Notes: generated from the letters alone by a model not told the origin. Shown: positions 1 to 10,321, numbered from the stretch's first letter. The stretch is DNA of 64,000 nucleotides from Symbiodinium natans (GCA_905221605.1 CAJNDS010000902.1:464266-528265), one strand, 5' to 3'. Translations and numbers: made by a program.

Positions 1-370
1 GGGCTTAGGGCTTAGGGTTTAGGGTTTAGGGTTTATAACAGGGGATCCGGTTGTTTTTAGCAAATGTGACACGGATAAGAGCCAAGGCCCCTACTTGGAG
101 GGACGGGGGTTTTTGCACGTAGACTGAGGTTTTAGGGTTCAGGGTTTAGGGTCGATACTAAGTCGGGTTCGGAAGCAGGGTAACCGCAAATCGGGTCCCT
201 TTGAGGGAACTTAAGAGCTCTACATTGAGCCGCAAATTGAGCCTCAACCCTAAGCACTACTTATATCTCTATTTTGTACCTGCTTCCAAAGTCCCCCGAT
301 CTCCAAGCAAGAAAGTCAGGGCCCATGCGCATGTCCATCGGGAGCCCTCAGACCTTGGAACTAAACCTGA

Positions 371-470
371 ACCCTAAACCCTAAACCCTAAACCCTAAAC
401 CCTAAACCCTAAACCCTAAACCCTAAACCCTAAACCCTAAACCCTAAACCCTAAACCCTAACCCTAAACC
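371..470 (-). repeat. CCCTAAA array
   Basis: About 13 near-perfect copies of the 7-bp telomere-type unit, reading CCCTAAA on +. It is interstitial, with unique sequence on both sides. Positions 1-370 hold only scattered TTTAGGG units and AT-rich sequence in which I recognise no gene. Confidence 0.95.
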
Positions 471-667
471 CCAAAAACCTCCGGTCCCAAGGTCGAAAAC
501 CCCATATAAGACCCCAAAGCCCCTAAGACCCTAAGAGCCTAAAAGACCCTAAGACCCCCAAAGATCCTCCGACCCCAACCCCAAACGCCCCTAAGACCCC
601 AAAACACTTGTCCAACCTCGGCAGGATGGGTCATAGGAATACCCCTTTTATACACCAAACAGGATGG

Positions 668-722
668 AAGCCCCTTAAAGGGAACCCCCCCAAAAAGGGT
701 ACCCCTATCTTCGGAAACCCCC
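668..722 (+). repeat. Dispersed repeat family A, copy 1
   Basis: A stretch containing GGGTACCCC, then TATCTTCGGAAACCCCC, preceded by AGCCCCTTAAAGGGAACC. A second + copy lies at 1491-1545 at roughly 80% identity by eye. Related pieces are at 2741-2795 (reverse) and about 17895-17935. It belongs to intron-like DNA and is not coding. Confidence 0.6.
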
Positions 723-805
723 AAAGCCCCTAAACCCGAAACCCTAAACCCGAAACCCTGAACCCTAAACCCTCAACCCTAAACCCCAAATCCCGCTTTT
801 GGAAG

Positions 806-913
806 GCCGATGCCGGTAACGTGAAGGGGCTGTCCCAGGCGGCCAAAATTGCCGCTCAGACGCTCCTGCCGGAGGTGCCACTGGCGGAGGAGGACCGCCG
901 GAAACTTTGCACC
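806..913 (+). CDS. Candidate internal exon (36 codons)
   Basis: A GC-rich island between CCCTAAA arrays. The acceptor is TTTTGGAAG| and the donor is |GTACAC. The 108-nt interval is exactly 36 open codons, phase 0 at both ends. It includes GLSQAAKIAAQTLLPEV and ends RRKLCT, with an Ala/Leu-rich helical character. The product is not recognised. Boundaries are by eye, and the next exon is uncertain. Confidence 0.55.
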
Positions 914-1027
914 GTACACCCCTAGAACTTACGCCCTAAGCCCTAAACCCTAAACCGGAAGCCCTAAACCTTAAGCCCTAAACGCTAAGCCCTAGGCCCT
1001 AAGCCCCTAAACCTTAAACCCGAAACG

Positions 1028-1099
1028 CTGGTGTGGTTGGAGGGCGTTGTGGCTTTCGAAGGGCGAGCTTCGTGGCACGGACATCCTACTTCATTGCGT
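1028..1099 (+). CDS. Candidate internal exon
   Basis: An open + frame reads LVWLEGVVAFEGRASWHG and runs straight into a TTTAGGG array. A GT donor is available at 1098-1101. The island follows degenerate CCCTAAA units. The acceptor is not clear and the product is unknown. Confidence 0.4.
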
Positions 1100-1100
1100 G

Positions 1101-1179
1101 TAGGGTTTAGGGTTTAGGGTTTAGGGTTTAGGGTTTAGGGTTTAGGGTTTAGGGTTTAGGGTTAGGGTTTAGGGTTTAG
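1101..1179 (+). repeat. TTTAGGG array
   Basis: About 11 units of TTTAGGG on + directly 3' of a candidate exon, which is the usual orientation for the start of an intron in this window. Confidence 0.95.
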
Positions 1180-1490
1180 TGTTTTGGATTTAGGGGTTAG
1201 ACGTCGACGAGGTGCTTAGGGGTTGATGGAAGCTTATAGAGCTACAGCTGGTTACGACTTCTGACCCTACTTGTCTTCGTGGTTCTTACTAGGGAGGCAG
1301 GGAATTAGGATCCCTGCAAGTAGGATCGCTAAACCCTAAACCCCTGGGTAGCGCAGTGGTGCCCTTTGCCCTTTTGTGGTTCTTGGTTCCCTTGTAAAGT
1401 AACCAACGGTGCCCTTATTATGATATGGACATTTCCCACCCTAAACCCTAAACCCTAAACCCTAAACCCCGTTTATGCCCCAAATAGAAT

Positions 1491-1545
1491 AGCAGCCCCT
1501 CGAAGGGACCCCCCAGAAAGGGTACCCTTGTTTTCGGAAACCCCC
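1491..1545 (+). repeat. Dispersed repeat family A, copy 2
   Basis: Matches copy 1 at 668-722 through GGGTACCC, a short spacer and TTTTCGGAAACCCCC. The surrounding sequence is otherwise unrecognised. Confidence 0.6.
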
Positions 1546-1561
1546 GTATGGTTACTGGTAG

Positions 1562-1679
1562 ACCCTAAACCCTAAACCCTAAACCCTAAACCCTAAACCC
1601 TAAACCCTAAACCCTAAACCCTAAACCCTAAACCCTAAACCCTAAACCCCAAACCCCAAACCCCAAACCCTAAACCCCA
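1562..1679 (-). repeat. CCCTAAA array
   Basis: About 16 units, mostly perfect, drifting to CCCCAAA at the right end. A second block follows at 1776-1862. Confidence 0.95.
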
Positions 1680-1867
1680 AGACCCGGATTTAAGGGTTCT
1701 GCTAGGCTTAACCCAAACGCGTGTTTGGGTGATTAGCACACGGGAACGGGAGCCAGCTCAGGAGCCCCCTGCGCCCCAAACCCTAAACCCTAAACCCCAC
1801 ACCCTAAACCCTAAACCCTAAACCCTAAACCCTAAACCCTAAGCCCTAAACCCTAAACCCTCCGGAG

Positions 1868-1915
1868 GACGTCAAGCCCTCGCGCTACCAGCGTGCGATG
1901 GACCAGCCACTTGAG
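1868..1915 (+). CDS. Candidate internal exon (16 codons)
   Basis: A 48-nt exon candidate with acceptor CCTCCGGAG| and donor |GTGCGA, phase 0 at both ends. It encodes DVKPSRYQRAMDQPLE. It follows immediately after a CCCTAAA array. The product is unknown. Confidence 0.55.
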
Positions 1916-2064
1916 GTGCGACCCCCAGGCTTTATGTCGGGCTTTCAAGCGTGTTAAGGGCATGTAAGAGCTTTAGGGTTGTTTAGGTTCAGGGTTTAGA
2001 GTTCGCACTTTTTTTTCGGGGGGTGCTTGTGAAGTTTTAAGGGGCTTGGTGCTTTTTTCGGGTG

Positions 2065-2391
2065 GACATCACTTCCACGCCGACCAGTGCTGTGGAGAGA
2101 GTCCTGCAGACGGGTGGGGTCCTGCCAGGCTGGAATGCCCAGGGAGACCCGAAGCAGGACCTGGATTTGCCGAAAGCATGCAAGCACCACAAAACTGGAC
2201 ATCTGCGCAGCCTTTGCTTTGTGCCAAGATCAAGCGTAGGAGTCAAACTAGCACGCCGTGGTCTAGTCCGGTCAACGCCGGCATCGGACCTGGACGTGAA
2301 GATGCTTCTTCCATGCGGAAGGCAGCTCAGCCGCATGCACCGTGATGGCTCCTTGGCAAACCTGCCCGCCCAGTCCGAGTATGATCTGAAA
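2065..2391 (+). CDS. Candidate long exon, unknown protein
   Basis: The longest open island in the left arm, about 109 codons in one + frame. It includes AVERVLQTGGVLPGWNAQ and MLLPCGRQLSRMHRDG. A donor |GTGATC follows codon AAA, and the frame would stop nine bases later if unspliced. No telomere unit occurs inside. The 5' limit is unclear: an in-frame GTG lies at 2062 and possible acceptors lie downstream of it. I recognise no family. Confidence 0.5.
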
Positions 2392-2609
2392 GTGATCTGA
2401 ACACAGCACGTGTCCAACGGCGTGGTTTTTGGGGCTTTGTAGGGCTTTGGGGATTTTAAGGTTCGGGGTTCCGGGCTTTAGGGGTTCAGGAGCCTTTAGG
2501 TTCAGGGTTCATATTGGGTTTTGGGTATAGGTGTCACCTGAAGCCTCTTATAGGATCTTGGGGTCACTTACGAAAGATGACAAGTGCTCACGGGGTTACG
2601 GGTGCGCAG

Positions 2610-2644
2610 GCACAGATCATGGGACTCTACCTTGGAATTTTAAG
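2610..2644 (+). CDS. Candidate micro-exon
   Basis: The acceptor GGTGCGCAG| and donor |GTGAGG are both strong and enclose 35 nt reading AQIMGLYLGIL. The intron that follows starts with a TTTAGGG array at 2646. Confidence 0.5.
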
Positions 2645-2645
2645 G

Positions 2646-2727
2646 TGAGGGTTTAGGGTTTAGGGTTTAGGGTTTAGGGTTTAGGGTTTAGGGTTTAGGC
2701 TTTAGGGTTTAGGGTTTAGGGTTTGGG
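2646..2727 (+). repeat. TTTAGGG array
   Basis: About 11 units starting within a few bases of the donor of the preceding micro-exon. From 2728 to 3400 I see a reverse copy of family A (2741-2795) and short open stretches on both strands that I cannot support as genes. Confidence 0.9.
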
Positions 2728-3399
2728 GACCCTGTTTACGATCCTCTAAGGGACTATCGGGGCCAAAAGGGGTTTCCGAAAGTAGGGGGTCCTTAGGAAT
2801 CCTACCTGCCTTCTCCGACTCCTGGCCGGGCGCCCGCCCCTGGCCCTTTCTTGGGCGGACAGACGGTAAGCGAGGGCAATTAAACCGACGAATTCCATGA
2901 ACTGCTAGAACTACTATAATCATAATCAAATCTGATGCCTTCAGCATGGTTGACCTTTGGATTGGTTGCATACCGTCGCTTGCTCAAAAACCCTGCCAAA
3001 ACCTCTGACCAAGCGACGTCTAAGCCTAGGTAACAAACCAGAGCATCAACCCTACGACCTCCACAAGAAGCTCTATAAGCGGGGGAAAAGGACGGGGTCC
3101 CCCTCACTCCTGAACCCCCTCCACCTGCCCGAACCTCTCCTACCCAACCGTTCAAAGGATGGGGGTGGGAAGTGGGAATTTAGGGCGTTAGTCCGAAACC
3201 CTAAAAGGAAACAAGTTGGGTGGATGCCTGCGTAAGCAGGGGGTGGGAAATATAAAACAACCGAACCTTTCTGGTTGTAGCGACTCCAACTTCAACATAC
3301 GCCGCCGCGACATATGCCGCCCCCTCACACCCCCTGGGTGTGTTGGGGTGCCATCTCCGCATGAAGTCTACTGCTGCGGAGCGGCGAGAAGCCCTAAGC

Positions 3400-3545
3400 C
3401 CTAAGCCCTAAACCCTAAACCCTAAACCCTAAACCCTAAACCCTACACCCTTAACCCGAAACCCGAAACCCTAAACCCGAAACCCGAAACCCTAAACCCT
3501 AAACCCTAAACCCTAAACTCTAAACCCTAAACCCTAAACCCTAAA
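3400..3545 (-). repeat. CCCTAAA array with CCCGAAA variants
   Basis: A mixed array of CCCTAAG, CCCTAAA and CCCGAAA units that ends at the next candidate exon. Confidence 0.9.
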
Positions 3546-3553
3546 TGCCGGAG

Positions 3554-3631
3554 GGCCGTGGGCGGCTGCGCGCGCAGCTGGAGGATGGGAAGACTCCCAA
3601 CATCAGGACCCCGTGGCAAGGTTACGTGAAG
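3554..3631 (+). CDS. Candidate internal exon (26 codons)
   Basis: The acceptor TGCCGGAG| and donor |GTTCAG enclose 78 nt, phase 0/0, reading GRGRLRAQLEDGKTP and then RTPWQGYVK. It is flanked by CCCTAAA on the left and TTTAGGG on the right. The product is unknown. Confidence 0.55.
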
Positions 3632-4296
3632 GTTCAGGGGGTAGGATTTAGGGTTTAGGGTTTGGGGTTCGGGGTTTAGGGTTTTTGGATTTAAGGTTTA
3701 GGGTTTTCAGGTTTGGGGTTTAGGGTTTGAGGGGCTTAGCTAACTAGTTGCAAGTGCTGTGTTTAAACGGGGTTAAGGTTCTGTCTTCAGGATGTAGGCT
3801 TTCGGGTTTAGGGATTAGGGTTTAGGGTTCAGGAAAGTACCAGGCCCTGTTAATAACTGTTGGGCGGCACCTTCAGCATCATGGGTACGCCGAAGGGCAC
3901 CCTATTGTAGCTAACCGCCCTAAACACGAAACCCAAAACGCTAATCACAAGCGACCTTAGACGGCTGCAGCCAGATAGCCCCCCCCAGCGCGCGTAGGGC
4001 TAGGGTTTCTATGGCGTTTGAAATCTAGGACTGAGGGAGCAGAGTCGAGGTTTCGGTGGATGATCCCACTTGTAGTACTAGTAGCCCTTGTTCGCAAGGG
4101 CTTGATGAGCGGTGATGATAATCATGGCTGCCCAGGGTGGTAGCTGCTTCTAAACCATTCTGACCCCTAACGCCACAGCCTAAACCCTATGCCCTATGAT
4201 CCCTGAACCCTGCTGTAAATGGCATAAGAAGCCTATGAACCCAGAAACCTAAACCCTTTTTTCCCAGGTGTAAGGTGAAGGGGCCCTCCTAGCCTT

Positions 4297-4373
4297 TGGG
4301 TTTAGGGTTTAGGGTTTAGGGTTTAGGGTTTAGGGTTTAGGGTTTAGGGTTTAGGGTTTAGGGTTTAGGGATT
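4297..4373 (+). repeat. TTTAGGG array
   Basis: Eleven near-perfect units. Between 3640 and 4290 there are only degenerate repeat units and unique AT/GC-mixed DNA. One weak open piece ends in a stop at 3908-3910 (SIMGTPKGTLL). Confidence 0.9.
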
Positions 4374-4379
4374 AGGGTG

Positions 4380-4464
4380 ATCACCGTTGATGTTGGCGGA
4401 GGGCCCGTGCTGCTAGCGCAGACGCTCCCAAGAGCCCGGCACGACGCTTTGCACGAAGGCCAGG
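4380..4464 (+). CDS. Candidate internal exon
   Basis: An open + frame reads VDVGGGPVLLAQTLPRARHD, then ALHEGQ, with a GTGTAG donor at 4465. TTTAGGG arrays lie on both sides, so the acceptor could be the array-derived TTAG|G. Unknown product. Confidence 0.45.
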
Positions 4465-4566
4465 GTGTAGGGTTTAGGGCTTACAGTTTAAGGTTTAGGG
4501 TTTAGGGTTTTCAGTTTAGGGTTTCGGGTATAATGTTGGGGGATGCAACAACTTCATAATGGGCAC

Positions 4567-4671
4567 ATGGGCAGTTCTCCAAATCATGTGTCCTGGTGCT
4601 GCAAGTTCAAGGTAGTCGGTGCCTACCAACAAGGGACAGCTCTTGATCTCCAGCCCGAAGCCGAAGACTAA
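4567..4671 (+). CDS. Small ORF or terminal exon candidate
   Basis: ATG to TAA, 34 codons, starting MGSSPNHVSWCCKFK and ending LDLQPEAED. The acidic end and lack of repeats suggest coding, but no splice site is decisive. Confidence 0.3.
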   Translation: MGSSPNHVSWCCKFKVVGAYQQGTALDLQPEAED

Positions 4672-4820
4672 CCCCTTCCTGGAACCGGCTACTTAAAGAA
4701 ACCCAAACAGCACCCCCCGGCCCCCCCCCACCCACCCTAAACAACCGAAACCCTAAGCCCTAAATCCTAAACCCCAAACCCTAAACCCCAGACCCTAAGC
4801 CCCAAATCCTTAAACTCCGC

Positions 4821-4886
4821 GGCGAAAGGCCCTGGGGCTCTGCCGTGGCCACCCGGCTGATCATCTACGCAGGGGTTCCCCGCTAG
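4821..4886 (+). CDS. Candidate exon
   Basis: The open frame includes SAVATRLIIYAGVPR and then a TAG unless spliced before it. Another frame is open too. CCCTAAA lies to the left and TTTAGGG to the right. Confidence 0.35.
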   Translation, partial: GERPWGSAVATRLIIYAGVPR

Positions 4887-5108
4887 GGGGTTTAGGGGGC
4901 AAACCTGTTGGAGGTTCCTGGGGTTTAGGGTCCAGGGTTCAGGGTTTGGCTTTAGTAGGGTAATGATTTTCTGTATTTTGGGGCATATGAGGGGGGGGGT
5001 TCCCTTAATGTTAGGAGATGCCCAGTTGTTGCGACTTTTTCAGGGTTTCGCAGGTTTTCGGGTTTGAGGGTTCTAGGAATCTTGGGTAACTTCAGGGTTT
5101 TAGGGCTT

Positions 5109-5321
5109 AGGATTTAGGGTTTAGGGTTTAGGGCTTAGGATTTAGGGTTTAGGGTTTAGGGTTTAGGGTTTAGTGCTGTGGGGCTCTAGGGCCTTAGGGC
5201 TTCGGGTCCGGGAGCTTAGGGGATAGGGCTTAAGGTTGCGACTTAGGGTTTAGGGTTTAGGGTTTAGGGTTTAGGGTTTAGGGTTTAGGGTTTAGGGTTT
5301 AGGGTTTAGGGTTTAGGGTTG
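5109..5321 (+). repeat. Two TTTAGGG arrays with a degenerate middle
   Basis: Arrays at 5109-5175 and 5246-5321, joined by a degenerate GGGTTTAG/GGGCTT stretch. Beyond it, 5330-5520 holds unique sequence with one 63-codon open frame but no convincing gene. Confidence 0.9.
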
Positions 5322-5627
5322 AGTGCGAGAGTTCAGAGGCGTGAATGGAATCGCTCAGTACGTTCATCCCATCACTGCTTTGCTTCGTGTCGGAAGGAAA
5401 GAGCACGAGTAGAGAGGCAGGTTTCCTAGTTGATTTTATTAAAACCATGTTAAGTTGTAGTTTGCATCAATGCGACAAGCGCTCAAAAGAGGACAATCCC
5501 CATAAACCCCATAATGCAAGAAACCCTAAGCCCTAAGCCCTAAACCCTAACCCCTGAGCCCTAAACCCTAAACCCTAAGCGCTACAAAAACGGCCCTAAG
5601 CGTAACCCTGACCCTACAAAGCCGCAG

Positions 5628-5941
5628 CCCTGGCGGCGGCGCGCCCCGACCGCCCTCCGAAACCTGGCGTGCCCGTTTCTGGACGCCGTCCCGGATGTCC
5701 CGGCCGTGCGCCTGTTCTCGGACGTGGCACTGCGGCAGAGTTGATGAAGGGGCCGAATGCCAAGTGGCTGGCTTGTCCAAAGAAGTGGTTCATTCACCCG
5801 GATCCGCTGGAGAGGGTGTGCCTTTTGGTGGATGGGGAGCCCTGCTGCTCCATGGCGATGGATGCAGGCGCCAGCGTTCAGAGCTGCTCAGTCTACAACA
5901 TCAGTATCAACATCATTTATCTTCTGTTTTGTTGCCAGGAG
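5628..5941 (+). CDS. Candidate coding island, frame uncertain
   Basis: About 310 bp without telomere repeats, with all three + frames long open. One frame has LACPFLDAVPDVPAVRLFSD to a stop at about 5741. Another continues KWLACPKKWFIHPDPLERV then CLLVDGEPCCSMAMDAGASV. An internal splice that switches frame near GCGGCAG (about 5738) would join the two. The acceptor at the left is GCCGCAG|. No family is recognised. Confidence 0.4.
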
Positions 5942-6514
5942 GGGGGGGAGACCTTGCAGCGTGTCAATGGAGTCTCCGAACGCCACATCCCAAGATTTCT
6001 CAACGAGCATGAGACCCCAGACATATGGTGCTAGTCCTGGACTTGCCTAGCAACGGCGCGCCTCGGCCATGCGCGACCCTGGGACCCCAACTCTAACCCT
6101 AAAACTAAGTGGGTGTCCCTGCTGGTCAAGTAGTAAATTCAAAGGCCAATGACCTGAATTTGGCGAGCTGATAGTGAGCTGATGATCCACCCGAAAACTA
6201 AACCCTTAACCTTTAGAACCCTAAACCGCGAAGTCCCCTCAAGCCCTGAATCCGAAGTCCCAAACCCTAAAACCCAACCCCGTGTCGTGGCTGGGGCCTG
6301 CCAACCCCTAAACCCTAACATCCTGGTTTAGGGTTTATAGGGTTTAGGGTTTAGACCTAAACCCTAAAACCCTCAAGCCCGAAACCCTAATACCCTCAGC
6401 CCTAAAGCCCTAAACCCTAAAACGCCCCAATGCCCACTGAGGTGACTATTTGCTGAAGAACGCGATACAGGGATTATTGTCTTTATGTTTTTGGGCTTCT
6501 TAGACAAATAACCC

Positions 6515-6712
6515 TAAGCCCTAAGCCCTAAGCCCCAAACCCTAAACCCTAAACCCTAAACCCTAAACCCTCAACCCTGAACCCTGAACCCTGAACCCTG
6601 AACCCTGAACCCCGAACCCTAAACCCTAAACCCTAAACCCTAAACCCTAAACCCTAAACCCTAAACCCTAAACCCTAAACCCTAAACCCTAAACCCTAAA
6701 CCCTAAACACCA
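6515..6712 (-). repeat. CCCTAAA array with a CCCTGAA block
   Basis: CCCTAAG, then CCCTAAA, a homogeneous block of CCCTGAA, then about 15 perfect CCCTAAA. The variants occur in blocks rather than at random. Confidence 0.95.
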
Positions 6713-6732
6713 TAGAAATGCTGAGTCCTTAG

Positions 6733-6821
6733 GCGAAGCCGCGGCCCGGTCCGAAGACCACCCCACCTCTGCCGGTGGCGGGCTCGGGGACGAGCTGCCC
6801 CTCCTCGCAGGCTCAACCTCT
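6733..6821 (+). CDS. Candidate internal exon
   Basis: The acceptor GTCCTTAG| and an array-type donor |GTTTAG enclose an open frame reading EAAARSEDHPTSAGGGLGDE and then LPLLAGSTS. CCCTAAA lies upstream and TTTAGGG downstream. Confidence 0.5.
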
Positions 6822-6926
6822 GTTTAGGGTTTAGGGTTTAGGGTTTAGGGTTTAGGGTTTGGGGTTTAGGCTAACGCCGTCCATTGCGGCCCCGAAGGTT
6901 TCGGCAGGTTTCCGGGTTTTCGGCTC

Positions 6927-6928
<2 letters not shown>

Positions 6929-6958
<30 letters not shown>
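6929..6958 (+). repeat. Homopolymer G run
   Basis: About 30 consecutive G. Its length is probably unreliable in the assembly, and it could form G-quadruplexes. Confidence 0.95.
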
Positions 6959-6959
<1 letters not shown>

Positions 6960-7072
6960 AATTCCGTGACTTTGAGGCTCCTGCTCCACCTTGACTGTAC
7001 CCTTAACCCGAACCCATAGTCTTCACCGAACCTGCCCACAAGCGTTCGTGCCCTTGGCGACAATGCCCAAAA

Positions 7073-7230
7073 CGCTGGTATTTACAGCATTTTTGCTTCT
7101 CTATACAACATCATGGAAGAAGACACGCGGTCACAAGCACTAATGCCTTTGGCGAAGATGCCACAACACTGGTATTTGCAGCATGTTTGCCTCTCTGTAC
7201 ACATGTTTGCCTCTGTGTACAACATAAGCG
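7073..7230 (+). repeat. Diverged direct duplication
   Basis: A segment with CTGGTATTTACAGCAT and TTTGCTTCTCTATACAACAT at about 7073 recurs at about 7161 as CTGGTATTTGCAGCATG and TTTGCCTCTCTGTAC, with an extra internal TTTGCCTCTGTGTAC. The region 6960-7500 has no telomere repeats. Confidence 0.6.
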
Positions 7231-7248
7231 CAAGAACGCAGTGGTTTT

Positions 7249-7496
7249 GTGCGAAAAGTGTTCGAAAAGCAAGCACTTTTTTGGGTGCCATGCGCGCGTC
7301 TCGAAAACATCGCTGTGCGCAGTGTTTTCGCGCTCACAAGCACCGAGCCCATGGTGCCAGTGGTGATTTTGACCATAGTCAAAATGCGTCCCGCGAATGC
7401 GACGCGCAACAACCTCGAGTTTTCGGCGTTTTTCTGCGTCCGACAGCAGCAAAACACGCGCAAAACGTGTGGGGCCGCAATGGCCAGCGTTACCGG
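7249..7496 (+). CDS. Candidate exon with array-type donor
   Basis: An open + frame with coding-like character in its second half: KMRPANATRNNLEFSAFF, then CVRQQQNTRKTCGAAMASVT. It ends at a G|GTTTAG donor that is the first unit of a TTTAGGG region. The 5' limit is unknown. Confidence 0.4.
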
Positions 7497-7860
7497 GTTT
7501 AGGGTTTAGGGTTTGGGGTTTAGGTTTTTTGGGTTTAGGGTGGGGTTTAGGGTTTAGGGCTTGGGGTTTAGGGTTTAGGTTTTTTTTGGGTTTCGGGTTT
7601 TTAGGGTTTAGGGTTTTGGGTTTTGTGTTTTTGGGGTTTAGGGTTGTGGGTTTAGGGTTTAGGGTTTAGGGTTTGGGTTTTGCGTTTTCGCAGGGGTTTT
7701 CGGGTGTTCGGTTGTAGGGCTGTCGGGTTGGGGGATTTCGGGTTTCAGGGCTTCAGGGTTTTAGGGTTTAGGGGTTTGGGGGTCCACTGTTTCGGGTTGT
7801 AGGGTTTAGGGCTTTTGTGGATTTAGGGCTGTAGGGTTGGGGATTGGTGGGTTTAGGTGT
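7497..7860 (+). repeat. Degenerate TTTAGGG/GGGTTT region
   Basis: G/T-rich degenerate units (TTTAGGG, TTTGGGG, TTTTGGG, TTTCGGG). The apparent protein FRVWGLGF in this stretch is only the repeat translated. Confidence 0.85.
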
Positions 7861-8131
7861 AGGGTTGATGTCACTTGAGGTTCCTAACTTACTCGTAGCA
7901 TGGCGCTTCTACCCTAAACCTAAACCCTAAACCCTAAACCCCTAAACCTTAAACCTTAAACCCTAAACCCCTAAACCTTAAACCTTAAACCCTAAACCCC
8001 AAAACCCTATACCCCACACTCGACGCTGTTTTGGGTGGCTGCTGGTCTCACTTTCCGACTGTGGGGTTCGCGGGCTTCGGATTGTTTGGGTTTAGGGTTT
8101 AGGGTTGTAGGCTTTAGGGTTTTCGGGTTCA

Positions 8132-8287
8132 TAAGCCCTAAACCCTAAACCCTAAACCCTAAACCCTAAACCCTAAATCCTAAACCCTAAACCCTAAACC
8201 CTAAACCCTAAACCCTAAACCCTAAACCCTAAACCCTAAACCCTAAACCCTAAACCCTAAACCCTAAAACCCTAAACCCTTTACCCT
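8132..8287 (-). repeat. Long CCCTAAA array
   Basis: About 21 units with one CCCTAAT variant. It ends just before a GC-rich exon candidate. Confidence 0.95.
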
Positions 8288-8312
8288 TCAACCCTCAACC
8301 GCACTGCGCCAG

Positions 8313-8427
8313 GCGCTGCTGCGGCGGCCCCCCCGGCCGGGCACCGCCCCGGTGGCGGCGCCGCTGCCGCCGCTCTTCGTGGCCCCGGAGGCGGCCGTGA
8401 TGGCGGCGGAGGATGAGATGCAGGAGA
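8313..8427 (+). CDS. Candidate internal exon, Pro/Ala-rich
   Basis: The acceptor CTGCGCCAG| is followed by a frame reading ALLRRPPRPGTAPVAAPLPP, then FVAPEAAVMAAEDEMQE. The donor |GTTTGG lies at the start of a GGGTTT region. An Arg/Pro-rich piece is followed by an acidic helix. Confidence 0.5.
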
Positions 8428-9084
8428 GTTTGGGGTTTGGGGTTGGGGGTTTGGGGTTTAGGGTTTAGGGTTTAGGATGGAGAAGTTAAGGGTTTAGGGT
8501 TTAGGGTTGAGAAGTTTAGGGTTTAGGGTTGGGGTTGAGAAGTTTTCACAGTCCAAGCCCTAAAGCCTAAACCCCAAGCTTTCCCCCCCCCCCCCCCCAA
8601 ACGCTAAACCCTCCTAAGCCGTACACCCGAAACCCTTAACGGGGGCCCCCCCCCCCTTTTAAAACTTCGAAAAGTGTTTTTATTATTAGGGGGTATTCTT
8701 ATCGAAATGTCATAATTCATTAGACTTCAGGGGTTGAGGGTTTAGCGTAACAAGACAGCCAGGCAGGGAAGAGCTGGCAGAATTATCGTATGACTAGTGA
8801 GGTAGGCTGAGGAGAGCCAGGCTCACAGGCAGCCAGACAGGCAGCTCACCGACAGCATCGTGCTGCGAAAAGACTGGACCCTAAACCCTAAACCCTAAAC
8901 CCTAAACCCTAAACCCTTAACCCTAAGCCCTAAACCCTTAAGCCTAGACCCCCAACCCTACTTAAACCACCTCAGGGTTAGAAATTCGTGTTGAGGGGGT
9001 TGATTGGGAGGCCTGAACCACCCCCCTAATTCGGAATAGGGTTTAAAAGGCGGGCTCGGTTTCGGCAGGATTTTCCGGAAAGTG

Positions 9085-9087
<3 letters not shown>

Positions 9088-9134
<47 letters not shown>
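9088..9134 (+). repeat. (TTA)n microsatellite
   Basis: About 15 copies of a TTA/ATT trinucleotide. The interval 8430-9160 otherwise has degenerate TTTAGGG, C/G runs and unique DNA without a gene that I can support. Confidence 0.9.
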
Positions 9135-9167
9135 GGGGTACGTTTTATAAAAGGGGGAAGCGATTAA

Positions 9168-9239
9168 ATGGCAAACCCTCCGAAAACGCCTATGCAGGAC
9201 CTGCTGCAGGGATTCCTGTCCGAGCAAGATGTCGAGGAG
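9168..9239 (+). CDS. Candidate first or internal exon (24 codons)
   Basis: An ATG starts MANPPKTPMQDLLQGF, then LSEQDVEE, ending exactly at a GAG|GTGGTA donor. An alternative internal acceptor TATGCAG| is at 9195-9196. No telomere array lies directly upstream, consistent with a 5' exon. Confidence 0.5.
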
Positions 9240-9834
9240 GTGGTAGGCGCTGAGCAGCCCAGGAGAGGGTTCGAGGTTTAGGACGAAGAGTTTGAGGGTT
9301 TAGGATGAAGAGGTTTAGGGCTTAGGATGAAGAGTTTGAGGGTTGAGGGTGTAGGTAGAGTTTAGGATCTTGTTGGGGTTTTCGGGTTGAGGCTTTAGGG
9401 TCTGTTAGAAAGGGCTTAGAGTATTAGTCTTTAGGGTCTAGGGTTTTTAGGGTTGATGATTGAGTGCTGAAAGCTGAGGGGTGGCTTCAAGCGAAGGGTT
9501 ATAAGCACCCCGTCTATTCCTTTGTGAGTCTCGGACCCAGTCTTGTACATGTTGGCTTCCGAAATGGGTGCTTCAAGTTCCAAAGCTCTCAGGAATAGTC
9601 TGATGAGGCTGTTACTGCCTCAAAGACCCCGGAACCTACCTGGACTCGACTTCTCAAGCATACCACGCATAAGGTTGTTGACTGTGAACGAAGGACCCAG
9701 CGTAGAAAGGGTACCATCGTGAGTCTTTCCACGTGAGGGGAACTGTCTTGACAAGAAACCGCACCCTCGGGACCCCAACATCAGATACAAGACTGCCGTG
9801 CAGGGCTGATATGAGAAGGACCCTATGCCCAAAC

Positions 9835-9910
9835 CCTCTGTCTCTCTGTCTCTCTGTCTCTCTGCCTCTCTGCCTCTCTGTCTCTCCGTGTCTCTCTCTC
9901 TCTCTCTCAT
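9835..9910 (+). repeat. CT-rich (TCTCTGYC)n
   Basis: Polypyrimidine TCTCTGTC/TCTCTGCC repeats. Nothing coding is recognised between 9300 and 9920. Confidence 0.85.
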
Positions 9911-9922
9911 TCCTGAGTCCCC

Positions 9923-9999
9923 CTAAACCCTAAACCCTAAACCCTAAACCCTAAACCCTAAACCCTAAACCCTAAACCCTAAACCCTAAACCCTAAACC
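9923..9999 (-). repeat. CCCTAAA array
   Basis: Eleven perfect units leading to a polypyrimidine tract and acceptor at 10024. Confidence 0.95.
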
Positions 10000-10024
10000 G
10001 TTTGCTTCGCTGGCTTATCTGCAG

Positions 10025-10091
10025 GAATGCGCCGCCTGCCATCTCTGGCGATGCGGGGATGTACTCCTCAGAGAGCGAAGCTGAGGATTGA
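10025..10091 (+). CDS. Candidate terminal exon, acidic tail
   Basis: A strong acceptor (TTCGCTGGCTTATCTGCAG|) follows a CCCTAAA array. The frame reads NAPPAISGDAGMYSSESEAE and D, then stops at TGA 10089-10091. A Ser/Glu-rich acidic C-terminus is typical of a real protein end. The upstream exon partner is unknown. Confidence 0.6.
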
Positions 10092-10321
10092 GACCGCTCT
10101 CCATGGCGTGGGACTGCAGGGGGTTTGGGGTTTAGGGTTTGGGGTTTAGTGTTTAGTTCTTAGGGTAATCAGCCCCATTTAGGCTCCTTTAGGGCCACAA
10201 ACTCTGAAACCATAAAACCCTTACACCCCCCAAACGAAAACCGGCCTAAACCCTAAAGCCCAAACCCTAAACCCACAAACCCGTTTCGTGTCTGTGTGGC
10301 TCCAAAGTGGGCCTCTGCCAG

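Noticed and set aside
1-470. A true chromosome end, because the window opens with TTTAGGG units
   Set aside because: Arrays are short, degenerate, in both orientations and spread over the whole window, interspersed with coding-like islands. They are interstitial.
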